Shown piece after piece: positions 9,344 to 20,591 of a stretch of 64,000 bases of DNA. Source of the DNA: Spiroplasma endosymbiont of Polydrusus cervinus (GTDB lineage Bacteria > Bacillota_I > Bacilli_A > Mycoplasmatales > Mycoplasmataceae). The position numbers were made by a program, and so were the translations under genes. The stretch covers positions 248,001-312,000 of the forward strand of contig NZ_OZ026469.1 of NCBI RefSeq assembly GCF_964019755.1, read 5' to 3'. Position 1 is the first letter of the stretch. The number at the start of each line of letters is the position of its first letter. The notes beneath the pieces were generated by a model, which had not been told where the DNA came from, ran no database searches, and saw only the letters and a list, made by a program, of their open reading frames with translations.

Positions 9344-10340
9344 ATGAGTAAAATTAATCCAGGCGTTATAGAAGAATTAAGAAGACAAGCCCACGATACT
9401 TTAAATAGATATTAGAGAAAATATACGAGATAATCGCCATTGAATGGTATTTCAGTTTAATGTCTATAGTTCATATATTCCTGATACTGAAACAGGTTGA
9501 AAACCTAATAATGCTAAACCAAGTGATTATGGTAGTTATTCAAGAATATTTAATAATATGGAAAGCACTATTGCCCAATGACAAGACAGTTTAAAAATAG
9601 TTCAAAAACATAAAGGTGAAGAAATTAATATTTTAACTGTTGATGATTTTAAAAATCAACCGGTTAACTCAACTATATGAGCCAATAATGAAACACCTTT
9701 TGCGATTAAATTAAAAAATGAAAATAATAATGTTTATTGAAAATTAATTGATGGTGAAAATATTCATGATATTAATAGAATGTTAGCATACTTAAAGCAA
9801 TATAAATTAAGTTATTTTATTAATAATGATAATAAAGCCGATAATTTTTATATAAAAGAGGTTAAAGTTGGTAAATATTGAGATGCTTATATTATTGATG
9901 ATAGAAGTTCAATTCAATTTGGTGATGCTAAATTTGAACAAGTATTTACCCAACAATCAACAGAAAGACAGTATACTTTATTAATTTTAGATGAAGATGC
10001 TGATAAATTAAATATTAATGATTATTATAATTTTTATACTGTTTTTAATGATCCTGGTTTAAATATTGGTGGTGGTAATATAAATATTGCACCGCAAGAT
10101 AGACAATGATTATATCCATCAAGTGTTATTAATTATTATTCACCATATGATAGTAGTTTTTTATGACAAGAAATTACCTTTTCAAGTATTAATGACAAAA
10201 TTAGTAATAGTGGTTTATCAGTGCGACAATTTATTCAAACATCAGCGCCAGGTGAAGGTTATTGTTTTCCTAAAATAACTTATGATGAAAAAATAAATAA
10301 AGGTATTATTGAATTAGATGAGATTTTATTAAAAGACGTA
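9344..10340 (+). pseudogene. phage virion protein, N-terminal part (copy A)
   Basis: Starts MSKINPGVIEELRRQAHDTL just after the portal stop with GGAG. One inserted A near 9405 creates a frameshift (copy B lacks it). Downstream the frame is open with UGA=Trp for about 310 residues up to EILLKD at 10340, where the sequence switches to inverted terL. The remaining C-terminus is at 6283-6587. Likely a minor head or head-tail protein; no family recognised. Confidence 0.55.
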
Positions 10341-10704
10341 AATCTTTGTAATATATTTTGCTACCATTTGATAAAGTAAAAGTAAAATTTGATAAATTAA
10401 TAGTATAAGGTATATGATTTTCATCTAACATATTTCATATATTTGGAAAGACACTATCTTTTAAATCTTTACTTCAATACATACTAGCAATTATACAAAT
10501 TGGTTCTTTAATTAATAAACTAATTTTTAATAATTCACCAAACATTTTAATATTTGATATAGTCTTACCACTATATCGTGTCCCAATTTGAATAATTTCA
10601 TTTACTAATTCATATTTCTTAACAAATGGATATTTATTGCCAATACTACTATTTTGTAATAAGCAATAAGGAGTTTCTAACAAATAAGTAAAATTATTAA
10701 GCAT
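10341..10704 (-). pseudogene. phage terminase large subunit, N-terminal part (copy A)
   Basis: ATG at 10704 (MLNNFTYLLETPY). It contains the P-loop IGTRYSGKTISN and ends at the inversion breakpoint 10340/10341. The continuation is at 6588 on the opposite strand. Copy B (22567-24029) shows the ancestral continuous order. Confidence 0.65.
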
Positions 10705-10762
10705 TATTATCACTTTCTTTTTTAATATCTCTAATATCAGTTTGTAAATTAACTATTATTGG

Positions 10763-11095
10763 TTATTGATTATTTAAATTTAATTCTTTTTCAAGTTCTT
10801 TTTCTTGCAGTGAATACTTATGATTAAATGCACGCTGTCAATATAACCTAGTACCTTCTGGCGTTTTAACCATTTGTTTAATAAGTTCACTTTCTATTTT
10901 ATTAACTTGTTTTTCAAGTAAAGGTACTATCTTCTCGCTCTTGTAAGTTTCATATCTTCATCTGTTAGAAAGATTGAATTTATTGGTTAAATCATTTAAA
11001 GTATAGGGAATATTAGGTAATTTATCACTTCAAAACTGCTCTATTTTACGCTCAAATGTTCGTAAATTTGCTGTTTTTGGATTAAATTCTTTCAT
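10763..11095 (-). CDS. phage terminase small subunit-like protein (copy A, shortened)
   Basis: ATG at 11095 with AAAGGAG (MKEFNPKTANLRTFERKIEQ). 110 residues; compared with copy B (117 aa) a CAA to TAA change shortens the C-terminus. A basic helical region (LNDLTNKFNLSNRWRYETYK) looks like a DNA-binding HTH. The small-terminase role is inferred from position immediately before terL. The upstream region 11096-11392 holds a hairpin (AACCACAATGGTT) and the IS30 left end. Confidence 0.55.
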
Positions 11096-11257
11096 TTTTT
11101 ACTCCTTTTTGCATATTAAAATTGCTATTATTTAATGAATATGATTAAATAAAAGAGTAAGTTATAGAAATGTATAAAAGAACCACAATGGTTATTTTTT
11201 TATTACTTACATTTTACATCAAAATAAAAAAAGTAAATTACTTTACTCCTTTATTTT

Positions 11258-12546
11258 GTAATACAAGTAATAGAGATACAAATTTATTACTTATTACAAT
11301 TTAATTATATAATTCTTAAAATTTTTGTCAATATCTTTTTAAAAAAATAGTGTATAAATAAATTTAAATAAAAAGATTGGAGATACAAAGATATGAAAAA
11401 ATATACACATGTAAAATTTGATGAGCGAGATTTGTTTAAGGATTTATTATTATCTGATAGTTGTAAAAAGAAAAACGGCATAATTAATTTATCTGAAATA
11501 GCAAGACAAACTGGAAGAGATATTAATACTATTAAAAGAGAGATTAAGCGATTTAAAAATATAGAAGATTATACCCCGTATAAAGCACAAAAAGATTATA
11601 AACAAAAGCGGAAAAAATGTATTAAAAAACTACCCGAATTTACAGAAGAATAGAAAGAATGATTAAATTTACGATTTAATATTCTTCATGATTCACCAAC
11701 ACAAATTATTCATCGTTATTTTATAAAATTTGGTGCTAAATTTCCTGCTTGTGTTAAAACTTTTTATAAATGAATTAATTTAAAATTATTAGGTTTAAAT
11801 AAACAAAATTTACGACATCATGGTAAGAAATATAAAACGAAAGGAAAACCTGATAATCTTGGTAAATTAAATAATTTTAAATCAATATAAGATATTGAAA
11901 ATAAAAAATATAATGTTGGTTTATTTGAAATGGATACTGTAGTTGGTAAAGATCATCAATCTAGTAATTTAGTTTTAGTAGAACAATCAAGTAAAAATTA
12001 CTTTGTAATCAAATTAAAAAATAATACTGCTAATGAAGTTGTAGAAAAATTTAAAGATATTGTTATAAACAATAATTTAATTGGTAAAATTAAAGGAATA
12101 ATAACTGATAGAGGAAAAGAATTTAGTAAGTGGAGAGAAATGGAAATATTTGCTGAAACACAAGTTTATTTTTGTGATCCTGGTAAGCCACAACAAAAAC
12201 CATTAATTGAATATATGAACTCTGAACTTAGACATTGGTTTCCCAAATGAACAGATTTTAATAATGTTACGCAACAAGAAATAGATTGGGTAGTTAATAT
12301 TATAAATGATAAACTTCGACCATGTTTAAACTGAGTAAGTGCAAAAGCAATGTTTTTAAAAAATATTAAGTAAATTTTTATTAATTAAATTTAATAAATT
12401 ATTTTTTAGTGTGTCAAAATATGTTCAAAATAATAACAATTTAAAAATAATTTATTTTTTTAAAAAAATAGTTGCATTTATTTTAAATAATGTTGTTATT
12501 AATTTAACAAGAGATACAAATTTGGAGCTTGTATCTACACAATGCC
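11258..12546 (+). mobile_element. IS30-type element, family 1, copy 1
   Basis: Contains a disrupted IS30 transposase. The right boundary (...GTAGATACAC then AATGCC at 12546) is set by comparison with copy 2, which shares GGCATTGTGTAGATACAAGC and then diverges. The left border is approximate: the outside phage leader is common to both copies. It interrupts a phage gene (12547-12645). Confidence 0.6.
11393..12373 (+). pseudogene. IS30-family transposase (family 1, copy 1, two nonsense codons)
   Basis: 327 codons in one frame, interrupted by TAG at 11651 (Gln in copy 2) and TAA near 11888 (Trp in copy 2). N-terminal HTH (INLSEIARQTGRDINTIKRE). Catalytic core: D in FEMDTVVG, D in ITDRGKEF, E in PLIEYMNSELRHWFPK, followed by LRPCLNW typical of IS30. 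It is inactive as written. Confidence 0.8.
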
Positions 12547-12645
12547 ACTCACTTTATTAATTAAATTAACAAATTTATTTATTAAAGGTTTATTACCTAA
12601 ATTCTCTGCTAATAAAGTTAAAATTCGTAATATTAATAAATTCAT
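12547..12645 (-). pseudogene. N-terminus of a phage gene cut by IS30
   Basis: ATG at 12645, 6 nt after the stop of the gene at 12652, starting MNLLILRILTLLAENLGNKP. It runs into the IS30 end after about 33 codons. Family unknown. Confidence 0.4.
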
Positions 12646-12651
12646 TCTTTA

Positions 12652-13320
12652 TTAAGAATTTTTAATTACTATATCAATAGGTTTTGTTTTACCAGTAGCG
12701 TTGTTTTTACCTTCAATTTGAACTTCAACAGCTTTATCATTTGTAATATTTATTGGTCATTCTTCACCTTTACTTTCAATAAAGTAATCAAAATCATTTT
12801 CAGTTAAAGAATTATCTACTGTTTTTACTGCTTTTAAAACAACACTTTTAAATTATGGTTTTAATTCTTCTTGTGAAACACTAGCAGGATTATTTACTTT
12901 AATATTAGGTTGTTCAATTTTATTAATTTTACTAATATCAATTTTATTTGATGATGGAATTACATAATAAACAGGAACTCTAAAAGTTTTATTTAGATTA
13001 CTTTTTGCAGTATTAATTTCATCTTGTGTTGGTACTTTTTCTAAAATAATTTTACATGTTTTTGGATATAAAATAGTTGGAGTAGCATATTGTACTTTAC
13101 CAATTCATTTAGGGTTAGCAGTATCATTATCTAAAACTTGTTGAATAGTATCCATATTAATTGGACATGCTCATACTTGTTTATTAATAATTAAACCATT
13201 TACATTAGTAAAATTACAACCTTTATCACGGTTAACTTGTCCTTTTGTATATGTTTTTTCTAAATGAAAACTTTTCGATACAGGAATACCCATTGTTGTA
13301 TTTTCATATAAATTCACCAT
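12652..13320 (-). pseudogene. phage structural protein downstream of capsid (nonsense mutation)
   Basis: ATG at 13320 (MVNLYENTTMGIPVSKSFHL) to TAA at 12652, 223 codons, with an in-frame TAA at 12853-12855 after SQEELKP. The two halves read coherently. The C-terminal half ends KAVEVQIEGKNNATGK. It lies 8 nt downstream of the capsid gene. Probably a virion protein; family not recognised. Confidence 0.5.
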
Positions 13321-13327
13321 TAACCAT

Positions 13328-14018
13328 TTATTTTAATTGCGCTTGTGAACCAATTACTTTTAAATAAGCAGGTGTTAACCCTAAATATGCACGTCGTCCT
13401 AAAACCATAAACATTTTATCGGTTGGCAAACAAAAATATAAATTACTAATTTGATTTGTTAATTCAATCAAAATTTCATTTAATGTAAAGAATGCTTTAT
13501 TTGCATCATCTGCATTTTCTGATGTATAACTACGAAATGGAATTACTTCATATTGTCCATCTGCTAAACAATAATCATAAATCCCCTGAATTAATTTACA
13601 CTCTAAGTTAACAAATTTATTCTGGACAACACTAGAAATAGCGTTAGCAATAACACCATTTTTAATATTTTGTTCTATTAATGCTAAATAAAATGCTTCA
13701 TTCATTAATTTTAAATTAAATCTTTTATCAATAGGAACTGGAATTCTTGTTAATCCCATAGTTTGAGTTGTTCCACCATTTGGTAATGCATAATCATCTT
13801 GTCATACCACACGATGAGTTAAATTATATAATGCTTGTCCTGCATTAGGCAGTCAAGCAACTTGTTCGGCTGTTGCTGTTGCATATTGCATAATGCTCGC
13901 ATATTCATTAATATAAAGGTCCACGCAATAAAGCATTAACCATATCAGCATAGGCTTTTTGCCCTGTTGTATTACCTTGTAATGTAAAAGGTACTTGTGG
14001 CAAATTAATTGTTGTCAT
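13328..14018 (-). pseudogene. putative phage major capsid protein (frameshifted)
   Basis: ATG at 14018 with AGGGAG (MTTINLPQVPFTLQGNTTGQ). One extra base at about 13920 breaks the frame (RG-LYINEY expected). After that about 195 residues are open (NAGQALYNLTHRVVWQDD, MGLTRIPVPIDKRFNLKLMN). Restored length is 229 aa. The capsid call rests on its place directly after a scaffold-like gene, on size and on composition. Confidence 0.5.
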
Positions 14019-14034
14019 AATATTCACTCCCTTA

Positions 14035-14496
14035 TTATCTAAGGTTTTTAAGTGTGTAATCAGTTAATTTTTTAATTTCTTCTGGAGTATATGCTCCTTT
14101 TTCTTTAATAGTTTCAATTTCATCATTCTTATTTTCAGAAGATTTTTCAATTATATCTTTAATAAAATTACCAGGTGAAATTGATGGCTGTTCTTGTACA
14201 AACAAATCAGGTTTTAATTCTTTTAAAGTTTTCATTTTTTCATTTAAAGAACTATCACTAACTTTTTCTAAATTAGTTTTAATATCTTCAATTTTAGTAG
14301 ACGGTACATCTTTAAAAGCCTTTAATTCATCTAATTCATTAGATAATTTAATAAAGTCTTCTTTTGATATAACATCTTCGCGTTTTTGCACACTTTCTCT
14401 AATTTGTTTTGCTTCATTATTAAACTGATTTAAGATATTTTCCGCAATCCCTTCACTTAAACCTTGTTCGATTAATTGTTCTTTTGTAAGTGCCAT
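14035..14496 (-). CDS. phage scaffold-like protein, 153 aa
   Basis: ATG at 14496 preceded by AGAGGAG. The sequence MALTKEQLIEQGLSEGIAEN is typical of GP20/minor structural scaffold proteins, followed by a coiled-coil middle (LDELKAF, LEKVSDSSLNEKMKTLKEL) and a C-terminal helix (TPEEIKKLTDYTL). Such proteins guide capsid assembly. It is 16 nt upstream of the capsid gene in the same operon and intact. Confidence 0.6.
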   Translation of the reverse strand: MALTKEQLIEQGLSEGIAENILNQFNNEAKQIRESVQKREDVISKEDFIKLSNELDELKAFKDVPSTKIEDIKTNLEKVSDSSLNEKMKTLKELKPDLFVQEQPSISPGNFIKDIIEKSSENKNDEIETIKEKGAYTPEEIKKLTDYTLKNLR

Positions 14497-14726
14497 TTTT
14501 ATAAACTCCTCTTTTTTTATTCTTGTTCGATTAACAAGTCAGCATAACTCTTTTTTACGGAAAAAGATTAAACCTATGAATTAATTATATACTATTATTT
14601 TACCAATACAATACTTTTTATACATAAACACTAAACTTAATATATTTTCTTACCATTTTAGGTCTTAAAACGCGTGATAATGGTTATTTAACAAGATAAA
14701 ATTTTTAAAATAATTCATAATTTTGC

Positions 14727-14742
14727 TTGTATATATATAATG
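14727..14742 (+). promoter_or_regulatory. (TA)5 repeat promoter
   Basis: CTTG followed by five TA units and ATGTCAATAG, the shorter version of the sequence at 1698-1722, placed about 35 nt upstream of the ATG at 14776. The repeat end provides a TATAAT -10 box. The rest of 14497-14775 shows no gene. Confidence 0.45.
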
Positions 14743-14775
14743 TCAATAGAAATTGAAAAGGGGAGAAATATAAGT

Positions 14776-15862
14776 ATGAAAAAATTACTAAGTTTATTAA
14801 GCATATTAACAATTAGTGGAACTAGTGTGCGAATAATGATTGCTGATATTCCTTATCAAAAAAATACTATTAAAGATTTATCTGAATCAAATTGAACAGG
14901 TTTAAATATAAATAAAAATAAAAGAGACACAAAAAAATCAAACTAAACATATATTTAAAACTAATGGAGCTGACAGACCAACTGAAAAACAAATCAAAAA
15001 TAAAGTAAAAGAATTAAATCCTCAATTAAATATTAATAACATTAATGTTACAAAAATTACTGAAAATAGCGCGGTAATCACTCTAACTGGTTTTAGTAAT
15101 ACGAAAACAATTAATTTTATAATTGATAAATCTGTTGATTTAAATACTATAATTCCAAATAATACTAGTTTAGGTCAAATAATTGATAATGAGGAGGGTA
15201 AACAAAATATTGTAAATATAAGTGAAATACAAATTAAAAATAAATTAAAAAAATTATTTCCGTCATTAAACATTTCAAAAATTAATATTAAACTACTTAG
15301 TACACATTCTTCTAAAATTACTTCAAATGATATAAACATTTATACTGGTGAAACAGATGTTAAATATACCTTACCACTAGGTTTTTATATAAAAAATAAT
15401 AATTTGGGTGTAATAAAAACCAATCGTCTAAGTATACCAACAGATAATCAAATTAAAGATAAAATAAAAGAATTATACCCTATAATGTTAAAAAGTAGCT
15501 TTTTAAATTTTTTGAACATTAATATTATAAATTCTACAAATGCAAAAATTAGTTGTAGACCAAATAATGATACTGCTTCTGATATATTAGATATCAATTT
15601 TACAGTTGATAAATCTGTATTACTAAGTACAGTTATTAATAATAATACTTTAGACGAATTTAAAACTAATAATTTATCTAACCCAACAGCGCAACAAATC
15701 AAAAATAAAGTAAAAGAATTAAATCCACGGGTAGATATTGATAAAATAAAAGTTGAAAATATTAATAATAACAAAGCAACTATTAATTCTTCTGATTTAA
15801 CTGTTTATATTGGAAATATAGATGTTAATTATTCTATTTCAATAGATTTACTTAATTGATAA
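14776..15862 (+). pseudogene. secreted repeat protein (frameshifted in poly-A)
   Basis: Start ATG at 14776 with a GGGGAG ribosome binding site. The signal peptide MKKLLSLLSILTISGTSV is a close paralogue of the propeller gene's leader. A stop appears after about 57 codons because of a 1-nt change in the A tract at 14931-14937; removing one A continues the frame to TAA at 15862. The mature part has about four units of 85-90 residues with the signature PTxxQIKNKVKELNP, alternating with predicted beta strands ending in FTVDKSV. Likely a surface protein; binding partner unknown. Confidence 0.55.
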
Positions 15863-15878
15863 TAAAAAAAATAATTAA

Positions 15879-16378
15879 ATGAAAAAAATATTAGTCTCCT
15901 TAATAACAATCACTTTAATTGGAATAAGTACAACCAGTTTAGTTGCTTGTAATAATGTAGCAGAATATACACCCGAAGAATTAAAAGAACTAAAAGAAAA
16001 GAATAAAATAAATACAACAGATAAAACTATTAAAAACAATTTAGAATGAGTAGCACCACAAGAAAAACCATTTAATGAGAAAAATGATAAATTATACTAT
16101 GTTGTATGACGCGGTGATGAAAAAAGTAATTGAAGAATAATTAATTTTAATTATAACTTTAATGATACAAAAAAATAGATAAAGATAGTTCATTCATTCT
16201 TTATATTACAGCAATTAAAAAATTACAAATATGAGATAAAACAAATAAAAATTGAACTGAATGAAGTAATGATAAAAATAAAATACAATATAAATCAGTT
16301 TATTGTTGAAATTTAGATACTAAGGAATCTGATTTAATTTTGGATGAAAACAGTAATGTAAAAGTTAAGGGTGAATAG
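15879..16378 (+). pseudogene. lipoprotein (frameshifted in poly-A)
   Basis: ATG at 15879, 17 nt after the previous stop and without a good ribosome binding site, so translational coupling is likely. Signal peptide with lipobox TSLVAC. The frame breaks at a run of seven A (near 16165-16171) and is restored by adding one A, continuing to TAG at 16378 (about 166 codons). Rich in Trp encoded by UGA (KLQIWDKTNKNWTEWSND). A membrane-anchored surface lipoprotein of unknown role, which would be processed by Lgt. Confidence 0.55.
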
Positions 16379-16425
16379 AAAAAGAGATATTTAATTGACA
16401 TTACCATTAAATATCTCTTTTTATT
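16379..16425 (+). terminator. Rho-independent terminator after the lipoprotein gene
   Basis: Long stem AAAAGAGATATTTAA / TTAAATATCTCTTTT with a 12-nt loop, followed by T-rich sequence. Confidence 0.7.
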
Positions 16426-16477
16426 TTTAATTTGTTATAATTTTATTAACTTTTTATGATTTAGTTTTACAGTATAC
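16421..16477 (+). repeat. half copy of the palindromic GTATAC repeat
   Basis: Right arm only, ending TTTAGTTTTACAGTATAC. Compare the complete palindrome at 33873-34059. Confidence 0.65.
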
Positions 16478-16853
16478 AAATGCTAAATATGAAGAATTAT
16501 TAGAATGCTTAGAAAGCAGCACTTCTTTTATAAAAGAAGCAAAAATGAAATTTTTAAAAGAGACAATTAGATTAATTAAAAATAATGAAGAAGGTGTCAG
16601 AAATCAAACATTATGGAATAATGTTTGATTTCATATTGAAGGTGATATATCACATTACTGTAAGGGTGTTTTGGTTAAAAAAAGCAACTTATCATGAAAA
16701 ATCTTAAAAATAAATTAAATACTAGTATGATGAATTTTAAAAATAAAATTAATTTATTTAATACTAATGAACCATTAGAAGAAAATAGAATTAATTATTC
16801 AGTTAATAATTTTGTAAATAATAATTTGCAACCAAACTTATATTTTTATTAAT
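16478..16853 (+). pseudogene. ISLre2/UPF0236-like transposase, C-terminal remnant
   Basis: The reading NAKYEELLECLESSTSF ... WFHIEGDISHY ... SNLSWKIL resembles the C-terminal EGxxSH...W signature of UPF0236/ISLre2 transposases. It is frameshifted near 16690 and continues as NLKNKLNTSMMNFKNK. The 5' part is missing, cut at the repeat end at 16477. The next stretch, 16854-17030, holds only AT-rich sequence with a possible TTGACA box. Confidence 0.4.
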
Positions 16854-17219
16854 TTTATCTAATAAATTAAATGATTTTAATAAAAATATATTTTTGTCGT
16901 GGAAAAATTTAAAAAAATATAAAAATATATTGACAATAAAATTAAAAGTAATACAATTTAATTAAGTAAGTGGTATATTATTCCACAATTTCTAAGATAT
17001 TAATTAAAACCCTTAAATAATAGATACAACCTGAATATTCACGACAATTTTGTTTAATAAAAGAGACGATTCTTAATTTGCTTAATTGTAAAAGTTATGG
17101 ATTTTTTTAATAATTCATACTTTGTTTTATAATATTCTAAATCTTTTTTGCCAAAAGAGATTTTAGGTCCTTTAGGATTTGTAGACTGCACCCCGTTTAG
17201 TAAGTATTAATAAAAAGGT

Positions 17220-18098
17220 TTACAAACTTTCATTTATTATATATTTTTCTTTTTGGTTTGAATATCATTTATTTCATTTTTTAACATCATTAATATATTC
17301 ATTATGAGATTTATAATTTTTATTATGGATTGTTCCTTTTTTAAGTAATGAATGAAAACTTTCAATAATAATGTTGTCTGCACAATGATAATTTTTACCC
17401 ATTGAAATTATAATTTTGTTATCTAAACATTTACTATTGTAATCTTTAGATGTATATTGATATCCGTGATCTGAATGAATTATTATTTTATTTAAATCTT
17501 TTTTTATTTTTTTAATTTTATTAATTGCATCATTTAAATTATCAATTACAAGTTTGTTATTATTAAATTTTGATCATTTTACATCAATAATTTCTTTAGT
17601 ATATCCATCAAGTATTGTTGATTGATAATGTTTTTTACCATTTCAAATTAAATAAGTTACATCAGTAAATAAAATTGAAAATCTTTCTTTAATATCATTA
17701 AAATTACGATTTACTAAATCAGGATATTTAATTATATTTTTATTTCTATTTTGTTTTATTAATATTTTTCTACGCATACGCTTTACATATTCAGCTTGAA
17801 TATTATTTTCTTTCATAATTCGCAATACTTTCTTAGCATTATAAACAATGCCATAATCTTCTTTTAAATATTTGGTAATTCGACGATAACCAAATTGTTT
17901 TAAATTTTCTTCATAGACTTTTACAATATTTTTTAATGATTCGCTATCCTTACCATTACTTGAATAATTTTTATATTTATCTCAATAACTACGCTTTAAA
18001 TCTGTTATATCAAGTAATAAATTTAGTGGATATTTATTAATGTTTTCTTTGATAAAAGATACAATTTTTCTTTTATTTAATTGTAAAAGTCATGAAGC
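17220..18098 (-). CDS. IS3-type transposase OrfB (copy 2)
   Basis: -1 frame product entered at the A-AAA-AAG heptamer. The DDE residues (TDVTYLIW, HSDHGYQY, IIIESFHS) are all kept; open over 293 codons with UGA=Trp. Confidence 0.8.
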
Positions 18099-18340
18099 TT
18101 TTTTAGTAATTCATACCTAACTTTGTAATAGTTTAAATCTCTTTTTTCAAATGATTCTTTTGGACCTTTATTGGTGTTTAAAATTCCTTTCTTAAAATTT
18201 TCATACCATGAAGCAACAGTTTTTTTATTAATTTGATATTTTTTTGCAATAAAACTTATACTATTATTTTTAACCTCTTGTACTATCATTTTTCGAAAAT
18301 ATGCTGTATATTTATTAAATTTTTGATCTTTTCTTGCCGT
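18077..18340 (-). CDS. IS3-type transposase OrfA (copy 2, start codon ACG)
   Basis: Identical to the other copies except that the ATG start is ACG and Gly-5 is Asp (ARKDQKF). Both changes are shared with the adjacent older relative at 18411-18648. Translation would need a non-standard start or the upstream GTG at 18352, so this copy may be weakly expressed. Confidence 0.7.
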   Translation of the reverse strand, partial: TARKDQKFNKYTAYFRKMIVQEVKNNSISFIAKKYQINKKTVASWYENFKKGILNTNKGPKESFEKRDLNYYKVRYELLKKLHDFYN

Positions 18341-18693
18341 ATAAAAATGCACCTCCTCTAAAGTTTAGCAAAGACTTTTTTTCTTTACTTACTTTTTTGG
18401 GTGCAGTCTATTGTTTAATTTCCCTTTTTTGTGATTTTCTCATCAAAATTCTACTGTATTTGCATTTAGATTATATTGTTTTGCTACTATTCAACAACTT
18501 TTTTGTCTAATTTCATCAATGATTTTTGTTCTAAATTCTGATGTATATTTGTTATATTTTTGATCTTTTCTTGCCGTATAAAAATGCACCCCCCTATAAA
18601 AATTTAGCAAAATCTTTTTTTATTTTACTTACTTTTTGGGGTGCATTCTTTTTTCCGCTCTTTCTATTATTATTGTACACTCTTAAAAGTTAA

Positions 18694-20574
18694 TTATTTT
18701 CATTTTATTTTAAAACAAATATTTTTATTGAAAGAATAAAATTGGTTTTCTTTAAATTTAAATTTTGATACTTCAATTTTCTTAGCTTCTGGTTTAATTT
18801 TTAGTTCATCAAAAATAATGAAATCATTAACATCAAGGTTAAAAATTGTTGTTTTTTGTTCATTAATGTAGGGATAAAAATTATTTCAAATTGTTTTAAT
18901 TGCCGCGGTTTTTTCAGGAGAATGAATAACCTTATTTAATAACATACCAAAAAATTTTTTTGTTAATTTTAAAGTAGCAATATTCTCTGGTTTTGTTATC
19001 TCTAACGTTGTTTGTTGTAAAATTTTACTTAAATCAATTTTGAAAGTTTGATTAACAACCAAATCATCAATAAATTTATTTCCGGCTGTTGGTAAAGCAG
19101 CAATATTAAAACTATAATTTATAATTTCGGGGTTTTTTTTGCCTTGTTCATTTGTTTTAAAATATTTTAACTCAAAATATTTTTCAAAAACCTCATTTTC
19201 ATATCCTAAAAATTCCATTACTTTTGTTTCAATTACTGTTGGCAGTTTATCAACATAATTATCTTCACCAATAACAATATTATTATTTAAATACTTTCCA
19301 AATTTTCACGTTTGCAAACTATGAAAATTAACATATTCTTTTTCGTACATAAAACCATTTTTACGGAATTTTCGCGGCGCTCCTCACTGCGCATAAATTG
19401 CTAATCCTAACCCAATGACCGCAATTAAAAGTAAAACTGTATAATCTAATGCCCGATGGTTTTTAATAAATAAAGTTGATGGGTCATCTCGTTGTGTTTC
19501 TAAGACAAAACGAATTAAATTCCATAAAAAGAAATAAAAACCAGTTTGTACTCCACTCTTTGTTATTAAATAACCCTCCGGATTATTTAATTTTGTTAAA
19601 GCAGCACTATCGTTATGTCATCATTTTTTAATCTTATCCTTAAAAGTTAGTTTCTCTTTCCAGCTAAGTTGGCTTTGCATTGATTTTGGCATTTCATCTA
19701 AGACTTTTTGGTTTGGCATATAGTTAAAGTATGCTTTATCCCATGCTTCTTTTCATGTCATTTTATCGGGTTTAATGTATTTCTGATTAAAGAAATGAAT
19801 AAAATTATATTTTGAATTAAACGGATATTCTTTGGGATTTTTTTTTCATGGTTTTTTACCAAATAATTGCCCAGCAAAAGGAATGAAAAAAGTAATAAAT
19901 AACCATGCTAAGAAATTGAAAAATGATTCATATAAAAAGATTGGTTGACGGAAAACAATCTGACCACTATCCATTTCTGGTGATAAACCTTGTAATTGTC
20001 ATAAATTATCCCGAATAAAAGCTGGTAATCAACGTAGCGAATCATATGAAGTAACACTTCCTAATAGCTCATGATTAAAGAAATTACCTCAACGTCCTAA
20101 TACTTGCCCTAATAAAATATTTGGAATAATACAATCAATATAAATTAAAAGGGAAACTTTTGCTTTCCGACCAACAAAGCCAAAAACAATTAATCCTGTA
20201 ATTGTGCCAAATAAGACACCACCATGAATACTCATTCCTGCTTTTCAAAAAGCAAATAAAGATCAAAAGGGAACATCACCAGGATCTAACACTCAAGGAT
20301 GATTAACATCATTATTAAATTTACCAAAAAAACTAGCGCCGAATAATGAAAATGGAATAATAGCAAAAATTGACCAAATTAATGGCTCAATTGGGACTTT
20401 TTTTATTTTTAACCAAATAAAGCAAGCTAAAACCGAGAAAATCATTCCCAAGGTAATAAAAAAAGCATACATATGAATTCACCCCCCATATGTGGCTAAA
20501 ATATGATGTGGCGTATTGTTTGGCATAATTCATCCTGAATTTGGGGGACTACTTGTTAATAAAAGACTATTCAT
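18694..20574 (-). CDS. lgt: prolipoprotein diacylglyceryl transferase Lgt
   Basis: Transfers diacylglycerol from phosphatidylglycerol to the lipobox cysteine of prolipoproteins in the membrane, the first step of lipoprotein maturation. ATG at 20574 with AAGGAGCG. 626 aa and open throughout with UGA=Trp. Residues about 1-290 form the multi-membrane core: HGGVLFG, the signature GQVLGRWGNFFNHELLG and the PIFLYES motif. The core is followed by a further membrane segment and a soluble C-terminal extension of about 250 residues, making it roughly twice the usual bacterial length, as in some other Mollicutes. A palindromic repeat ends only 17 nt upstream of the start codon, and its arm carries a promoter-like sequence facing lgt. 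Confidence 0.9.
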
Positions 20575-20591
20575 TTAATTTTTCGCTCCTT

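Larger units (their letters stand above)
17182..18410 (-). mobile_element. IS3-type insertion sequence, copy 2 (1229 bp)
   Basis: Same length and ends as copy 1, in inverted orientation. Flanked by TTG on both sides, a 3-bp target duplication. Inserted inside an older IS3 relative. Confidence 0.85.
17031..18648 (-). mobile_element. older IS3 relative, degenerate, interrupted by IS3 copy 2
   Basis: Two pieces, 17031-17181 and 18411-18648, join into one minus-strand OrfA-like sequence (start codon changed to ACG, then ARKDQKYNKYTSEFRTKI ... and KKDLEYYKTKYELLKK) once IS copy 2 is removed. A 3-bp TTG repeat flanks the inserted copy. The outer end reads GGGGTGCATTCT, a diverged form of the IS end. 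OrfB is absent and the frame is broken. Confidence 0.6.

Noticed and set aside
15448-15774. 108-codon minus-strand frame opposite the secreted repeat protein
   Set aside because: Antisense shadow of a repetitive AT-rich gene; hydrophobic but without a ribosome binding site.
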